64,000 nt of DNA, taken from NCBI RefSeq assembly GCF_040703035.1, contig NZ_CP159996.1, forward strand, positions 2,700,001-2,764,000, written 5' to 3'. The notes under the pieces are model-generated. The model was given only the letters and a program-made list of their open reading frames with translations, had not been told where the DNA came from and did not search any database. How positions within the stretch are numbered: position 1 is the first letter of the stretch; the number at the start of each line of letters is the position of its first letter. Below are positions 9,978 through 18,056 of the stretch, piece after piece. Source of the stretch: Terribacillus aidingensis (lineage in GTDB: Bacteria > Bacillota > Bacilli > Bacillales > Amphibacillaceae). Both the position numbers and the translations under genes were made by a program.

Positions 9978-10187
9978 TTAGAATACTTCCTGTACAGTAC
10001 GATCGACGATACGGGCTGCTTTTTTAGAGACAAGCGCTCCGCCGCTCGATGTGATGACATTCTGTGCGAGAATCGCATCCATCGCCTGATTGATTGCTGT
10101 CTCGTCGTATGGTTCCACAGGCTGCTCCAAACTGATGGTTACAGTCTTGCCAGCTTCATTTAAAAACTGCAGATCAAGCTTCTTCAT
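9978..10187 (-). CDS. DUF2922 family protein
   Basis: This small soluble protein has 69 residues. It begins 'MKKLDLQFLNEAGKT', with a beta-rich first half and a conserved-looking 'DET.I...MDAILA.NV' segment, the pattern of DUF2922. GGAGG precedes the ATG. It follows the DUF1659 gene by 25 bp in the same direction, which implies cotranscription. The function of the family is not known. Confidence 0.85.
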   Translation of the reverse strand: MKKLDLQFLNEAGKTVTISLEQPVEPYDETAINQAMDAILAQNVITSSGGALVSKKAARIVDRTVQEVF

Positions 10188-10212
10188 GCTTTATTCCTCC
10201 TTTTTTGTCGAA

Positions 10213-10440
10213 TTAAGATTCACGCAGGATGGAGTGGTCGTTCTTCTCCACTGCGTACAGATTGCGCTGCTGCAATGGTACCAATGCATTGGCGAAAGCC
10301 TGCAGCTCATCCGGTGTTGCATCGAGTCTGATGTTGTTAAAAGATTTTGTTTTGTATTTGTCTTTTCCTGTGTCAGGATCTACACCGTCGTATAAAACGA
10401 TGCTGAGACGTGTTTTATTATGGGTTGCAATGACTGCCAT
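10213..10440 (-). CDS. DUF1659 family protein
   Basis: This 75-residue protein opens with 'MAVIATHNKTRLSIVLYDGVD' and carries 'GKDKYKTKSFNNIRLDA', typical of the DUF1659 family. It is the first gene of the DUF1659-DUF2922-YvrJ trio and has a GGAGGGG ribosome site. Its molecular role is not known. No promoter could be assigned with confidence in the 250 bp separating it from the divergent LCP gene. Confidence 0.85.
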   Translation of the reverse strand: MAVIATHNKTRLSIVLYDGVDPDTGKDKYKTKSFNNIRLDATPDELQAFANALVPLQQRNLYAVEKNDHSILRES

Positions 10441-10575
10441 GTTTCTCCCCTCCTTTCACAGCTATAATCGGAGCATGGCCCGAAAAAGTGTGGAAAAAGT
10501 TTAGAAAAATGATCAAGGGTACAGCCTCAGCCCAGTCACGAGCGGGATAGGCTTGTAATATAATAGTAATTTTAC

Positions 10576-10622
10576 GTTGCTGCTGTTTCATAGTACAATT
10601 AAGGTTAGCATGTTCTGCTAAC
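10576..10622 (+). promoter_or_regulatory. Possible sigma-A promoter and inverted repeat before the LCP gene
   Basis: TTTACG, 17 bp and TACAAT (to about 10599) form a plausible promoter. Just downstream is a perfect inverted repeat, GTTAGCA-TGTTC-TGCTAAC (10604-10622), placed where an operator or a 5' leader stem-loop would lie. A TATAAT at 10559-10564 is a second -10 candidate without a clear -35. Confidence 0.4.
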
Positions 10623-10690
10623 AGGTAGACTTTACCAGCAAAATTAATGAATAAACATACAGATACATCAGTAAATAAAGGAGTTTAATC

Positions 10691-12103
10691 ATGAGAAGAA
10701 GGTCACCTTACCAATCCCAGCCTCCCAGGCGAATAGTGAAGAAAAAAGTAAATAAAAAACGAATTTTGATGCTGCTCCTTATCCCCGTTTTAATCCTTGG
10801 AGCAGGCGGAGCAGCCTATGCTGCTCATTTATGGACCTCCGCAGCCAGTGCCATTGACAATGCCCATGTCGCAGATACACGGGATAAATCAGCATTACGG
10901 GATGAAGCAGTCGACCCCGTCGAGGATAATGTTTCGATTCTATTCATGGGAGTGGACGACAGTGACACCCGCGATGAAGGTAATTCCCGCTCCGATGCAA
11001 TGATTCTTGCTACTTTCAATAAAAAAGAGCATAGCGTAGATTTACTGAGTATTCCGCGTGACTCTTACGTATACGTGCCGGAAGTCGATCGCCAGACAAA
11101 AATCACCCACGCACACGCTTATGGCGGTGCCCAGGCTAGTGTGGAAACCGTTGAGAATTTCCTCAACGTCCCAGTCGACTATTATGCAGAAATCAACTTC
11201 AATGCCTTCATGGACATCATCGATACACTAGGCGGTATCGAAGTGGAAGTTCCTTATGAGCTATATGAACAGAACTCAAAGGATCAAAAAGACGCAATCC
11301 ACCTGGAAGAAGGATTGCAGGAGCTTAATGGGGAAGAAGCACTAGCGCTTGCCCGTACCCGTCATTACGACAATGACATCGAACGCGGTAAACGCCAGCA
11401 GGAAATCATCAAGGCGATGATCACCAAAGCATCATCAGCTGGATCTGTATTCAAATATGATGCATTGATTCAGGATGTAGGCGACAACCTAAGTACAAGT
11501 CTTACATTCGATCAGATCAAGAGTTTCATCTCTTACGGAACAAGCAATGACCTGACAATTAACACATTGAATTTGGACGGCACCGGCGGTAAGCTATCTG
11601 ACGGCATTTGGTACTATCAAGTCGACCCAACTTCACTGGCAGATGTACAGACACAGCTTCGTAAACATCTCGGCCTGTCTGAGGAAGTAGACACGGATAG
11701 TGTGGAAACGGATGGAAGCGGAGTTTACGATGATAGTACCGGAACTACTGACTCTACTGGTTCTACTAGCAGCGGAACCGGAGAAACTGGTACCACTGAC
11801 AGCAGTACTGGAACAACAGGAAGCACTGGTACATCTGACAGCAGTACTGGAACAACAGGAGGCACTGGTACATCTGACAGCAGTACTGGATCTACTGGAA
11901 CCACTGATAACAGTACCGGAACTAGCGGATCAACAGACAGCAGTACAGAATCAAGCGGGACTTCAAGCTATGATACAGGCAGCTCTAGCACTGACAGTAC
12001 GTCCAGCAATTCAACTAGCGGTTCAACCTATGAAGGTACAACAGGTACCACAACGAACGACAGCACTTCGGTCGGCTCGACAGGAAATACTACAACACCA
12101 TAA
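10691..12103 (+). CDS. LCP family (LytR-CpsA-Psr) wall polymer ligase with low-complexity tail
   Basis: LCP enzymes move undecaprenyl-linked wall polymers such as WTA onto peptidoglycan outside the membrane. The protein has a basic N-terminus, one membrane helix (~25-46) and an LCP domain (~75-245) with 'RSDAMIL', 'SIPRDS' and the arginine-rich 'ARTRH ... ERGKRQQ' segment that binds the pyrophosphate head group. From about residue 340 to the end (470) the chain is almost entirely Ser, Thr, Gly and Asp, with 13-residue repeats, much longer than in typical LCP proteins. An AAAGGAG ribosome site precedes the ATG. Its place just before tagGH supports a role in WTA attachment. Confidence 0.9.
   Translation: MRRRSPYQSQPPRRIVKKKVNKKRILMLLLIPVLILGAGGAAYAAHLWTSAASAIDNAHVADTRDKSALRDEAVDPVEDNVSILFMGVDDSDTRDEGNSRSDAMILATFNKKEHSVDLLSIPRDSYVYVPEVDRQTKITHAHAYGGAQASVETVENFLNVPVDYYAEINFNAFMDIIDTLGGIEVEVPYELYEQNSKDQKDAIHLEEGLQELNGEEALALARTRHYDNDIERGKRQQEIIKAMITKASSAGSVFKYDALIQDVGDNLSTSLTFDQIKSFISYGTSNDLTINTLNLDGTGGKLSDGIWYYQVDPTSLADVQTQLRKHLGLSEEVDTDSVETDGSGVYDDSTGTTDSTGSTSSGTGETGTTDSSTGTTGSTGTSDSSTGTTGGTGTSDSSTGSTGTTDNSTGTSGSTDSSTESSGTSSYDTGSSSTDSTSSNSTSGSTYEGTTGTTTNDSTSVGSTGNTTTP
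11798..11889 (+). repeat. 39-nt tandem repeat in the LCP gene tail
   Basis: A 39-nt unit beginning gacagcagtactgg occurs at 11798-11836 and again at 11837-11875 with one base change; a third copy breaks off after 14 nt. It encodes repeats of the type DSSTGTTGSTGTS. Such units are prone to slip and change copy number. Confidence 0.8.
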
Positions 12104-12112
12104 ACCAAACAA

Positions 12113-12148
12113 AACTGCCACCCCTCTTTTGGGTGGCAGTTCCTTTTG
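12113..12148 (+). terminator. Terminator of the LCP gene
   Basis: AACTGCCACCC (12113-12123) pairs with GGGTGGCAGTT (12131-12141), followed by CCTTTTG. It sits 10 bp after the stop. Confidence 0.8.
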
Positions 12149-12167
12149 TCACATTAGTCTTCGCCAT

Positions 12168-12184
12168 TGTAAAGACAGTGTAAA
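12168..12184 (+). promoter_or_regulatory. WalR/PhoP-type direct repeat before tagGH
   Basis: TGTAAA-GACAG-TGTAAA is a perfect match to TGTWAH-N5-TGTWAH, the known WalR (YycF) box form. It ends 6 bp upstream of the tagG -35 hexamer, a position typical of activator binding. Confidence 0.6.
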
Positions 12185-12190
12185 TTAAAA

Positions 12191-12219
12191 TTGTTTTCTA
12201 TTGTTGTTGCTAGTATAAT
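12191..12219 (+). promoter_or_regulatory. Sigma-A promoter of tagGH
   Basis: TTGTTT (12191-12196), a 17-bp spacer and a perfect TATAAT (12214-12219) lie about 47 bp before the tagG start. Confidence 0.65.
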
Positions 12220-12265
12220 TTAAGAGGTCTGAACAAAAGAACATCCTAGCAGGAAGGACTTTTTT

Positions 12266-13102
12266 ATGAAATCAGCAATTACTGTTCTTAAAGAACAATT
12301 CAAGCATTTTAATCTCATTAGACGCATATCGCTTTATGAACTTAGGAATAACAATAATGCAAACTATCTAGGATTGGCGTGGGAGATTATCAGCCCTGTC
12401 ATTCAAATCGCAATCTATTGGCTAGTATTCGGTTACTTGATTAGCGGTGGTGAAGGACGAACGATTCCGAATCCAACTCCTGGAGAACCTGATTTGCAGT
12501 TCTTCCCTTGGCTTGTTTCCGGTTTGATTATCTGGATGTTTTTCCAGCCCGCTGCAACTCAAGGCGCTAAATCAATCTATTCCAGACTGCGATTGTTATC
12601 CAAGATGAATTTCCCGATGAGCGTGATTCCAAATATCACGATCTTCTCTAAATTCTATCCACATTTGATACTCGTAGTTTTGACAATAATTCTTATGCAA
12701 TTTACTGGTTATCCAATCAGCGTTTATATGCTGCAGCTGCCATACTTCATGGTTGCGACATTTGCATTCACGTATGCATTTGTGTTGCTTATGACAACTC
12801 TAACAACGCTTATCCGGGATATTCAGTTGCTTTTGCAAGCAACTTTAAGAATGGTGCTATATCTGACACCTATACTATGGGTTTCTCATAAGCTGCCGGA
12901 TCCTTTGATTATCGTGATGAAGCTTAATCCGCTTTATTATTTGGTCGAAGGTTACCGCGCATCATTGATGGGACAGAATGGCTGGTACTTCATAACATCA
13001 TGGGAGTACACAATCTACTTCTGGGTAGTCACTGCAATCATCTTCATGATTGGTGCTGCCTTACACATCCGTTTCAGAAGACACTTTATCGACTTTCTCT
13101 AA
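12266..13102 (+). CDS. tagG: Teichoic acid ABC transporter permease TagG
   Basis: TagG is the membrane half of the exporter that flips lipid-linked WTA to the outer face. The protein has 278 residues and an ABC-2 type fold: an amphipathic N-terminus, then about six hydrophobic helices. The 'NYLGLAWEIISPVIQIAIYW' opening and 'LNPLYYLVEGYR' near the C-terminus are characteristic of this subfamily. AGGAAGG precedes the ATG. TagH starts 17 bp downstream in the same operon. Confidence 0.93.
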   Translation: MKSAITVLKEQFKHFNLIRRISLYELRNNNNANYLGLAWEIISPVIQIAIYWLVFGYLISGGEGRTIPNPTPGEPDLQFFPWLVSGLIIWMFFQPAATQGAKSIYSRLRLLSKMNFPMSVIPNITIFSKFYPHLILVVLTIILMQFTGYPISVYMLQLPYFMVATFAFTYAFVLLMTTLTTLIRDIQLLLQATLRMVLYLTPILWVSHKLPDPLIIVMKLNPLYYLVEGYRASLMGQNGWYFITSWEYTIYFWVVTAIIFMIGAALHIRFRRHFIDFL

Positions 13103-13118
13103 TTAGAAAGGGATTTTT

Positions 13119-13907
13119 ATGGATAAATCAATCATTGTTGAAAATGTAAGCAAAAAATATAAATTGTATAGCAAAAGCTCAGATCGTATTAAGGACATCA
13201 TTTTCCCGAAGGAATACGGGGAAGACTTTTACGCATTGCGCAATGTCAGCTTTACGGCTGAGAAAGGTGATGTTGTCGGATTTATCGGTATCAACGGTTC
13301 CGGTAAATCTACATTATCGAATATCATAGCTGGCATCGTTCCCGAAACGACGGGCTCAGTTACCTTGAATGGCGATGCAGCTTTGATCGCTGTTTCCGCT
13401 GGTTTGAAGGGTGATTTAACGGGCAGACAGAACATTGAATTGAAGTGTTTGATGCTTGGACTTAACAAGAAGGAAATTGCCGAGCTTGAACCGAAAATCA
13501 TCGAATTTGCTGAGCTGGAGAAGTTCATCGACCAGCCAGTTAAAAATTACTCGAGCGGAATGAAGTCACGCCTTGGGTTCTCTATCTCTGTTAATATCGA
13601 TCCGGAAATCTTGATTATCGATGAAGCGTTATCCGTAGGTGATAAGGCATTCGCTGAGAAGAGCCTTGCCAAGATGCATGAATTCAAGGATAAAGGCAAG
13701 ACGATGATATTCGTCAGCCACTCGCTTGGACAAATGAAGCAGTTCTGCGATAAAATCCTTTGGCTGGAATTTGGACAAGTACGGGAGTATGGCTCTATTC
13801 ATGAAGTCATCCCGAGATACGACCAATTTCTGAACGAATACAAGAAGATGTCGAAGGAAGAAAAAGAAGCATATCGTGAGCGCGCCATCGCAGGTGCAGG
13901 GAATTAA
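13119..13907 (+). CDS. tagH: Teichoic acid ABC transporter ATPase TagH, short form
   Basis: TagH powers WTA export with TagG. At 262 residues it has all ATPase signatures: Walker A 'GINGSGKST' (~62-70), the 'YSSGMKSRLGFS' signature, Walker B 'ILIIDEALSVGD' and the switch histidine in 'FVSHSLG'. B. subtilis TagH carries a large extra C-terminal half; this one ends after the ATPase, like S. aureus TarH. The stop lies against a bidirectional terminator shared with tagA. Confidence 0.93.
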   Translation: MDKSIIVENVSKKYKLYSKSSDRIKDIIFPKEYGEDFYALRNVSFTAEKGDVVGFIGINGSGKSTLSNIIAGIVPETTGSVTLNGDAALIAVSAGLKGDLTGRQNIELKCLMLGLNKKEIAELEPKIIEFAELEKFIDQPVKNYSSGMKSRLGFSISVNIDPEILIIDEALSVGDKAFAEKSLAKMHEFKDKGKTMIFVSHSLGQMKQFCDKILWLEFGQVREYGSIHEVIPRYDQFLNEYKKMSKEEKEAYRERAIAGAGN

Positions 13908-13943
13908 AAAAGACAGAGAGGCTACTCGCCTTTCTGTCTTTTT
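13906..13943. terminator. Bidirectional terminator between tagH and tagA
   Basis: AAAAAGACAGA pairs with TCTGTCTTTTT around a GC-containing inner loop, with A and T tracts on both sides. It serves the convergent tagH and tagA. Confidence 0.8.
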
Positions 13944-14673
13944 ATTTGCGTATAAGGACGCGGAACATAAATTCAAATGCTTTAAGGATCCGTTTCCACC
14001 GGAACGGCTGCTTAATCAAGCGGTAAAGCCATTCCAAATTCAGTTTTATCCATGCACGAGGTGCACGCTTCATTTCTCCGGCTAATATGTCGAATACACC
14101 GCCGACACCCATGAATACACCTTTTTCAAATAGATGCTTATGAGCAGCGATGAAGTTCTCTTGTCTCGGGAACCCCATTGCAACAAAGATAAGATCTGGT
14201 TTAGTTGCAGCTGCTTGCTCTGCAACTGCAGCTTCTGCATCTGCATTAAAATATCCATGGTGGCTTCCGGCAATGCGGATACCGGGATACTGAGAACGCA
14301 CACGGTTTACTGCTCGTTCGTTCGCTTCCTGTTTCGCTCCAAGGAAGTAGCAGCTAAGGTTATGCTTTTCAGCATAGCTGAGCAGCTTGAACATAAGATC
14401 GAAGCCAGTCACGCGTTCTTCAATTGGGTTACCAAGTATTTTAGAGGCAATGACGACCCCTGCACCGTCCGGTATTATATAGTCAGCACTTTTGACACTT
14501 TGTTTATAAACAGCATCCACTCTTGTCTGCATGACAATCTCCGGGTTAGCCGTTACGATATACGTACTTTCGCCAGCGTTGATCCGTGGATAAAGATGCT
14601 GCTGCAATAGTTCTTTTTGCGTTAATTTATTAAAAGGAATATCCATTATTTCTACGATTTCTTGATTTGACAC
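13942..14673 (-). CDS. tagA: WTA linkage-unit ManNAc transferase TagA
   Basis: TagA (WecG/TagA/CpsF family) adds N-acetylmannosamine to undecaprenyl-PP-GlcNAc, the second step of WTA linkage-unit assembly at the inner membrane face. The 243 residues contain the family landmarks 'TANPEIV', 'DGAGVV', 'GSHHGYF' and 'MGFPRQE' and the basic C-terminal segment of the membrane-associating appendage. The start is a GTG at 14673, with GAAAGG a little far upstream. The gene is monocistronic, bounded by terminators on both sides. Direct repeats of TTTACA type lie upstream. Confidence 0.93.
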   Translation of the reverse strand: MSNQEIVEIMDIPFNKLTQKELLQQHLYPRINAGESTYIVTANPEIVMQTRVDAVYKQSVKSADYIIPDGAGVVIASKILGNPIEERVTGFDLMFKLLSYAEKHNLSCYFLGAKQEANERAVNRVRSQYPGIRIAGSHHGYFNADAEAAVAEQAAATKPDLIFVAMGFPRQENFIAAHKHLFEKGVFMGVGGVFDILAGEMKRAPRAWIKLNLEWLYRLIKQPFRWKRILKAFEFMFRVLIRK

Positions 14674-14757
14674 ACTTGTAACAACCTTTCAAGATCAAAC
14701 CATCAGGTAGGAATCTTCGTATGATAGACTTTCCCATTATGCCACGAAAACAATAAC

Positions 14758-14784
14758 TTTACAATTATTCACATAGAATTTACA
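14758..14784 (-). promoter_or_regulatory. Imperfect WalR/PhoP-type triple repeat before tagA
   Basis: On the plus strand TTTACA-N4-TTCACA-N5-TTTACA. The first element overlaps a possible tagA -35 (TTGTAA, 17 bp, CATAAT on the minus strand). One spacer is 4 bp rather than 5, so this is a weaker match than the other boxes. Confidence 0.4.
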
Positions 14785-14790
14785 CAAATA

Positions 14791-14821
14791 GAAAACAGCC
14801 GGTAATATACCGGCTGTTTTC
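14791..14821 (-). terminator. Terminator of the TarM/TagE-like gene pair
   Basis: GAAAACAGCCGGTA pairs with TACCGGCTGTTTTC around a 3-nt loop at the stop codon of the downstream glycosyltransferase gene. Confidence 0.8.
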
Positions 14822-16372
14822 TTATTTACGGCCAAATCCGAAGAAAGATCTTTTCTTCTCCTGCGGCTTCTCGTTTTCTGATGGCGTATAGGATTGTCCG
14901 AACATTTCTACCCAATCCTTTTTGTAGCTCTCTTCACTGAATCTCTCAATCACTTCTGTTGCACGCTCTGATAGTCTGTCACGAAGATTTTTGTCATTCA
15001 TGATAGCGACTACTTTATCAGCCAGTGCCTTCTGATCGCCTTTTTTCACAAGATAGCCATCGATATCATCCCTGACAATATCTTTTGGTCCATACTTGAT
15101 ATCATAGGCGACCGCTGGCGTTCCCGCTGCAAGTGTCTCTGTAAGCACCATGCCGAAGCCTTCGAAATCGGAAGTTAAGATTGTACAAGCTGCTGACTGG
15201 TAGGATGCTGTCGGATCAGAGGAGAAGCCTAACAGCTTCACGTTCTTCTCCAGTCCAAGACGTTTGATTTGAGCCTTCAGCTCATCCTCAAGCGGTCCAA
15301 ATCCGTAAATATGGTACTCTGCATCCGGGATCTTGTCCACCACGTGTTTAAAGGCTGCAATTCCTTCATCCAGGCGCTTTTGTCCCTCAAAGCGAGCCAG
15401 TGTGACAGCTACCTTCGGCTGGTAGGCTTGCTGTGCAGCTGGCGTGTCCGGTGCTGCGTGCGGAATGACATGCAGCTTCGTTGTTACCTGGTAGCGGGAA
15501 GTAATATCCTTTTCCTGTTCATGCGTCAGGAAGACGACATGGTCAAAGCTATTGATACCTTCCACGAAATGATTCCAGGATTTCTTCGTTTTCGCGCTAT
15601 CATCATAAGGTGATTCGAAGTGGTTATTGTGCGCAACTGCAACTTTTTCCACATCTGCTTTTACGAGCAGGACAGTTTCATCTGTCTTTCTTGAATCAGA
15701 CATGAGCACAGGTGCTTCATAATCTAGTACTGCTGTATCTATCCAAGCAGCATACGCATGGTTGATAGAATCGTATTCGACATCTTCTTCACCGAAGAGG
15801 ATGGTCCTGCCTTCACTGCCCGATGGATTGACCCATACCGTAATACGGCATGTGCCGTCTTCCAAAAGATAGCGGTGCAGTTTCGGCTTATTCGTAAAGT
15901 GATCCATGTGGCTCGTCCTCACAAGACGACCATCCCGCAGGTATTCTGCTCTGCTGAGACGTGTACGGCTGTCATCCATATAATCGATGAGCTTCAGCGA
16001 GCCGTCCCCATTGAAGCGACGATATTCTTTATAAACGCCGTCCTTATAATAGCGAAAAGCAGGCTGCTTGCTCTTTTTATCCTGGATAGCGTGCAATCCC
16101 TCAACTTCGGCAGATGCTTCTTTAGGTTTATCCACCTTGCTGATATGAAGAAGATCCGTGAAATAATTTCTCACTTCGACTCTTCTATCCAGCTGGCCTG
16201 ACTTATACAATTTTTCGATGATGTTCTTGTGGTCCTGCTGAAAAGCCAGTGTGAAGAAAACAACTTTCCCGTAATGGTCTGCGAGAATATTCGCCCGCTT
16301 CATTACTGCTTTCGTCAGGCCGCCTCGCTCCACATTCAGTGAATTGAACACGAATATTGGGGTCTTCATCAT
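14822..16372 (-). CDS. TarM/TagE-like GT4 glycosyltransferase, copy 1
   Basis: This enzyme probably adds sugar (GlcNAc or glucose) to the WTA chain in the cytoplasm before export. It has 516 residues: a TarM-like opening 'FVFNSLNVERGGLTKAV', the 'NIIEKLYKSGQLDRR' phrase also found in S. aureus TarM, a beta-rich insertion domain (~85-215), then a GT4 C-terminal half with 'VTLARFEGQKR' and 'EGFGMVLTETLAAGTP'. The basic C-terminus ends in 'KKRSFFGFGRK'. It lies 72 bp downstream of a close paralogue, and the two are probably cotranscribed. An AGGAGG site precedes two possible ATGs. Confidence 0.82.
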   Translation of the reverse strand: MMKTPIFVFNSLNVERGGLTKAVMKRANILADHYGKVVFFTLAFQQDHKNIIEKLYKSGQLDRRVEVRNYFTDLLHISKVDKPKEASAEVEGLHAIQDKKSKQPAFRYYKDGVYKEYRRFNGDGSLKLIDYMDDSRTRLSRAEYLRDGRLVRTSHMDHFTNKPKLHRYLLEDGTCRITVWVNPSGSEGRTILFGEEDVEYDSINHAYAAWIDTAVLDYEAPVLMSDSRKTDETVLLVKADVEKVAVAHNNHFESPYDDSAKTKKSWNHFVEGINSFDHVVFLTHEQEKDITSRYQVTTKLHVIPHAAPDTPAAQQAYQPKVAVTLARFEGQKRLDEGIAAFKHVVDKIPDAEYHIYGFGPLEDELKAQIKRLGLEKNVKLLGFSSDPTASYQSAACTILTSDFEGFGMVLTETLAAGTPAVAYDIKYGPKDIVRDDIDGYLVKKGDQKALADKVVAIMNDKNLRDRLSERATEVIERFSEESYKKDWVEMFGQSYTPSENEKPQEKKRSFFGFGRK

Positions 16373-16444
16373 TTTATCCTCCTACTGGTATGCAATTTCG
16401 CTAAAAACACAGTACCAAACAGTCATTTACCATATCTAAGGGTA

Positions 16445-17980
16445 TTACTTTTTCATAAAACCGAATAATGATTTTTTCTTCTTATTCCCTTGTCCTGATT
16501 GTGAGCTAAACACTTCTATCCAAGACTGATTATAATTGTCTTCGCTGAAACGTCCGGATATATCAATAGCCTTTTCAGCCATCTCTCTGCGCAGTTCACT
16601 ATCCTCCATGACGGATAGTATCCGATCAGCGAGCAGTTTCTGATTGCCGGCTTCCACAATGAAGCCATCCACTCCATCCCGGATGATTTCCCTTGGGCCG
16701 TATTTCATATCATAGGTGATTGCCGGTGTACCTGCGGCCATACTTTCTGTCAGCACCATTCCAAAACCTTCGTATTTTGATGTAAGGATGGAGCATGCTG
16801 CTGATTGATAAGCTGCTGCCGGATCAGTGGTAAAGCCCATCAGCTTCACATTATCCTGCAGCCCAAGCTCCTTGATCAGTTTCTGCAGCTGCGATTCCAA
16901 CGGTCCGAAGCCGTAAATATGATAGCGTGCATCTGGCAGCTTGTCTACGACATGCCGGAATGCACGAATGCCCTCATCCACAGCTTTCTCTTCCGAATAT
17001 CTCGACAAGGAAACCGCAAGATGCTGATCGACGCTTCCTGCAGCAGCAGGGGCCGTTGGTGGCGCAGCATGCGGAATAACATGCAGCTTTTGTGAATCAA
17101 CTTGGTATCTGGAAATAATATCCTGTTTCTGATGTTCTGTCAGAACGATGACCTTGTCATAATCATTGATTCCATCAAAGAAGGTATGCCATGTGATTTT
17201 CGTTTCAGAATCATCTTTATATGGTGCAGCGATATGAGAACTATGCGCGACGCCTATTTTCTCGTAATCACCTTTTACTCGAAGCACCGTTTCATCTGTT
17301 TTTCTGGAATCGGATAGAAGAACTGGTGAATCATAGATCTTGACCGCCTCTTCAATCCAATCCGCATAAGCATGCTCGATCTTTGCATATTCCTTGTTCA
17401 GATCGAACCGAATAGTGCGGCCTTCTGTATTTGGTTCATCCAGCCAAACAGCAATCCTGCAAGAACCGTCTGCATGAAAATACCTATGCAGCTTCGCCTT
17501 ATTATTAGAGATATCCATGTGACTTGCCCTGACTAGACGACTATTACGCAAATATTCTTCTCGCCGCTGCCTTGTTCGGCTCTCGTCCATATAATCAATC
17601 AGTTTCAGCGAGCCATCCTGCTCAAATCGGCGATATTGTTCATAAAATCCATTGTTATAGTAGCGATAAGCTGGCAATTTACTTCTCTTATCAACAATAT
17701 GGCTGTAGCCTGGAAGCTCCACGGCTGTTTTCACCGGTTCCGTAACATGCTCCATTTCGAGCAGCTCGGCGTAGAAATTCCTCACCTTGATACGCCTGTC
17801 CATCTGTCCGGATTCGTAAAGCTTTTCAATAATATTCTTATGATCCTGTTGATAGGCAAGTGTAAAGAAGACAACCTCCGGACAATGATTGACCAAGAGG
17901 TTGGCACGTTTTAATACCGCTTTTGTTAAACCACCGCGTTTAACATTCAATGAGTTAAACACGAAGATTGGTGTTTTCAT
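16445..17980 (-). CDS. TarM/TagE-like GT4 glycosyltransferase, copy 2
   Basis: This is a paralogue of the preceding enzyme along its whole length (511 residues). About three quarters of the first 75 residues are identical, and the insertion domain, the GT4 motifs 'EGFGMVLTESMAAGTP' and 'VSLSRYSEEKA' and the basic tail 'KKKSLFGFMKK' are shared. It is likely the product of a local tandem duplication. Its sugar donor may equal or differ from that of copy 1; sequence reading cannot tell. GGAGG precedes the ATG. The upstream gap of 76 bp contains TTAA-rich elements but no clean direct repeat. Confidence 0.82.
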   Translation of the reverse strand: MKTPIFVFNSLNVKRGGLTKAVLKRANLLVNHCPEVVFFTLAYQQDHKNIIEKLYESGQMDRRIKVRNFYAELLEMEHVTEPVKTAVELPGYSHIVDKRSKLPAYRYYNNGFYEQYRRFEQDGSLKLIDYMDESRTRQRREEYLRNSRLVRASHMDISNNKAKLHRYFHADGSCRIAVWLDEPNTEGRTIRFDLNKEYAKIEHAYADWIEEAVKIYDSPVLLSDSRKTDETVLRVKGDYEKIGVAHSSHIAAPYKDDSETKITWHTFFDGINDYDKVIVLTEHQKQDIISRYQVDSQKLHVIPHAAPPTAPAAAGSVDQHLAVSLSRYSEEKAVDEGIRAFRHVVDKLPDARYHIYGFGPLESQLQKLIKELGLQDNVKLMGFTTDPAAAYQSAACSILTSKYEGFGMVLTESMAAGTPAITYDMKYGPREIIRDGVDGFIVEAGNQKLLADRILSVMEDSELRREMAEKAIDISGRFSEDNYNQSWIEVFSSQSGQGNKKKKSLFGFMKK

Positions 17981-18056
17981 TGCTGTGTCCTCCTAAGCGG
18001 AATTATTGTTCATTTAAGATAGCATAACTTAACAGTTATTTAAAACGATAACCTTA

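Noticed and set aside
13119..13907. TagH as a truncated pseudogene.
   Set aside because: All ATPase motifs are intact and the length equals that of S. aureus TarH, so the short form is functional.
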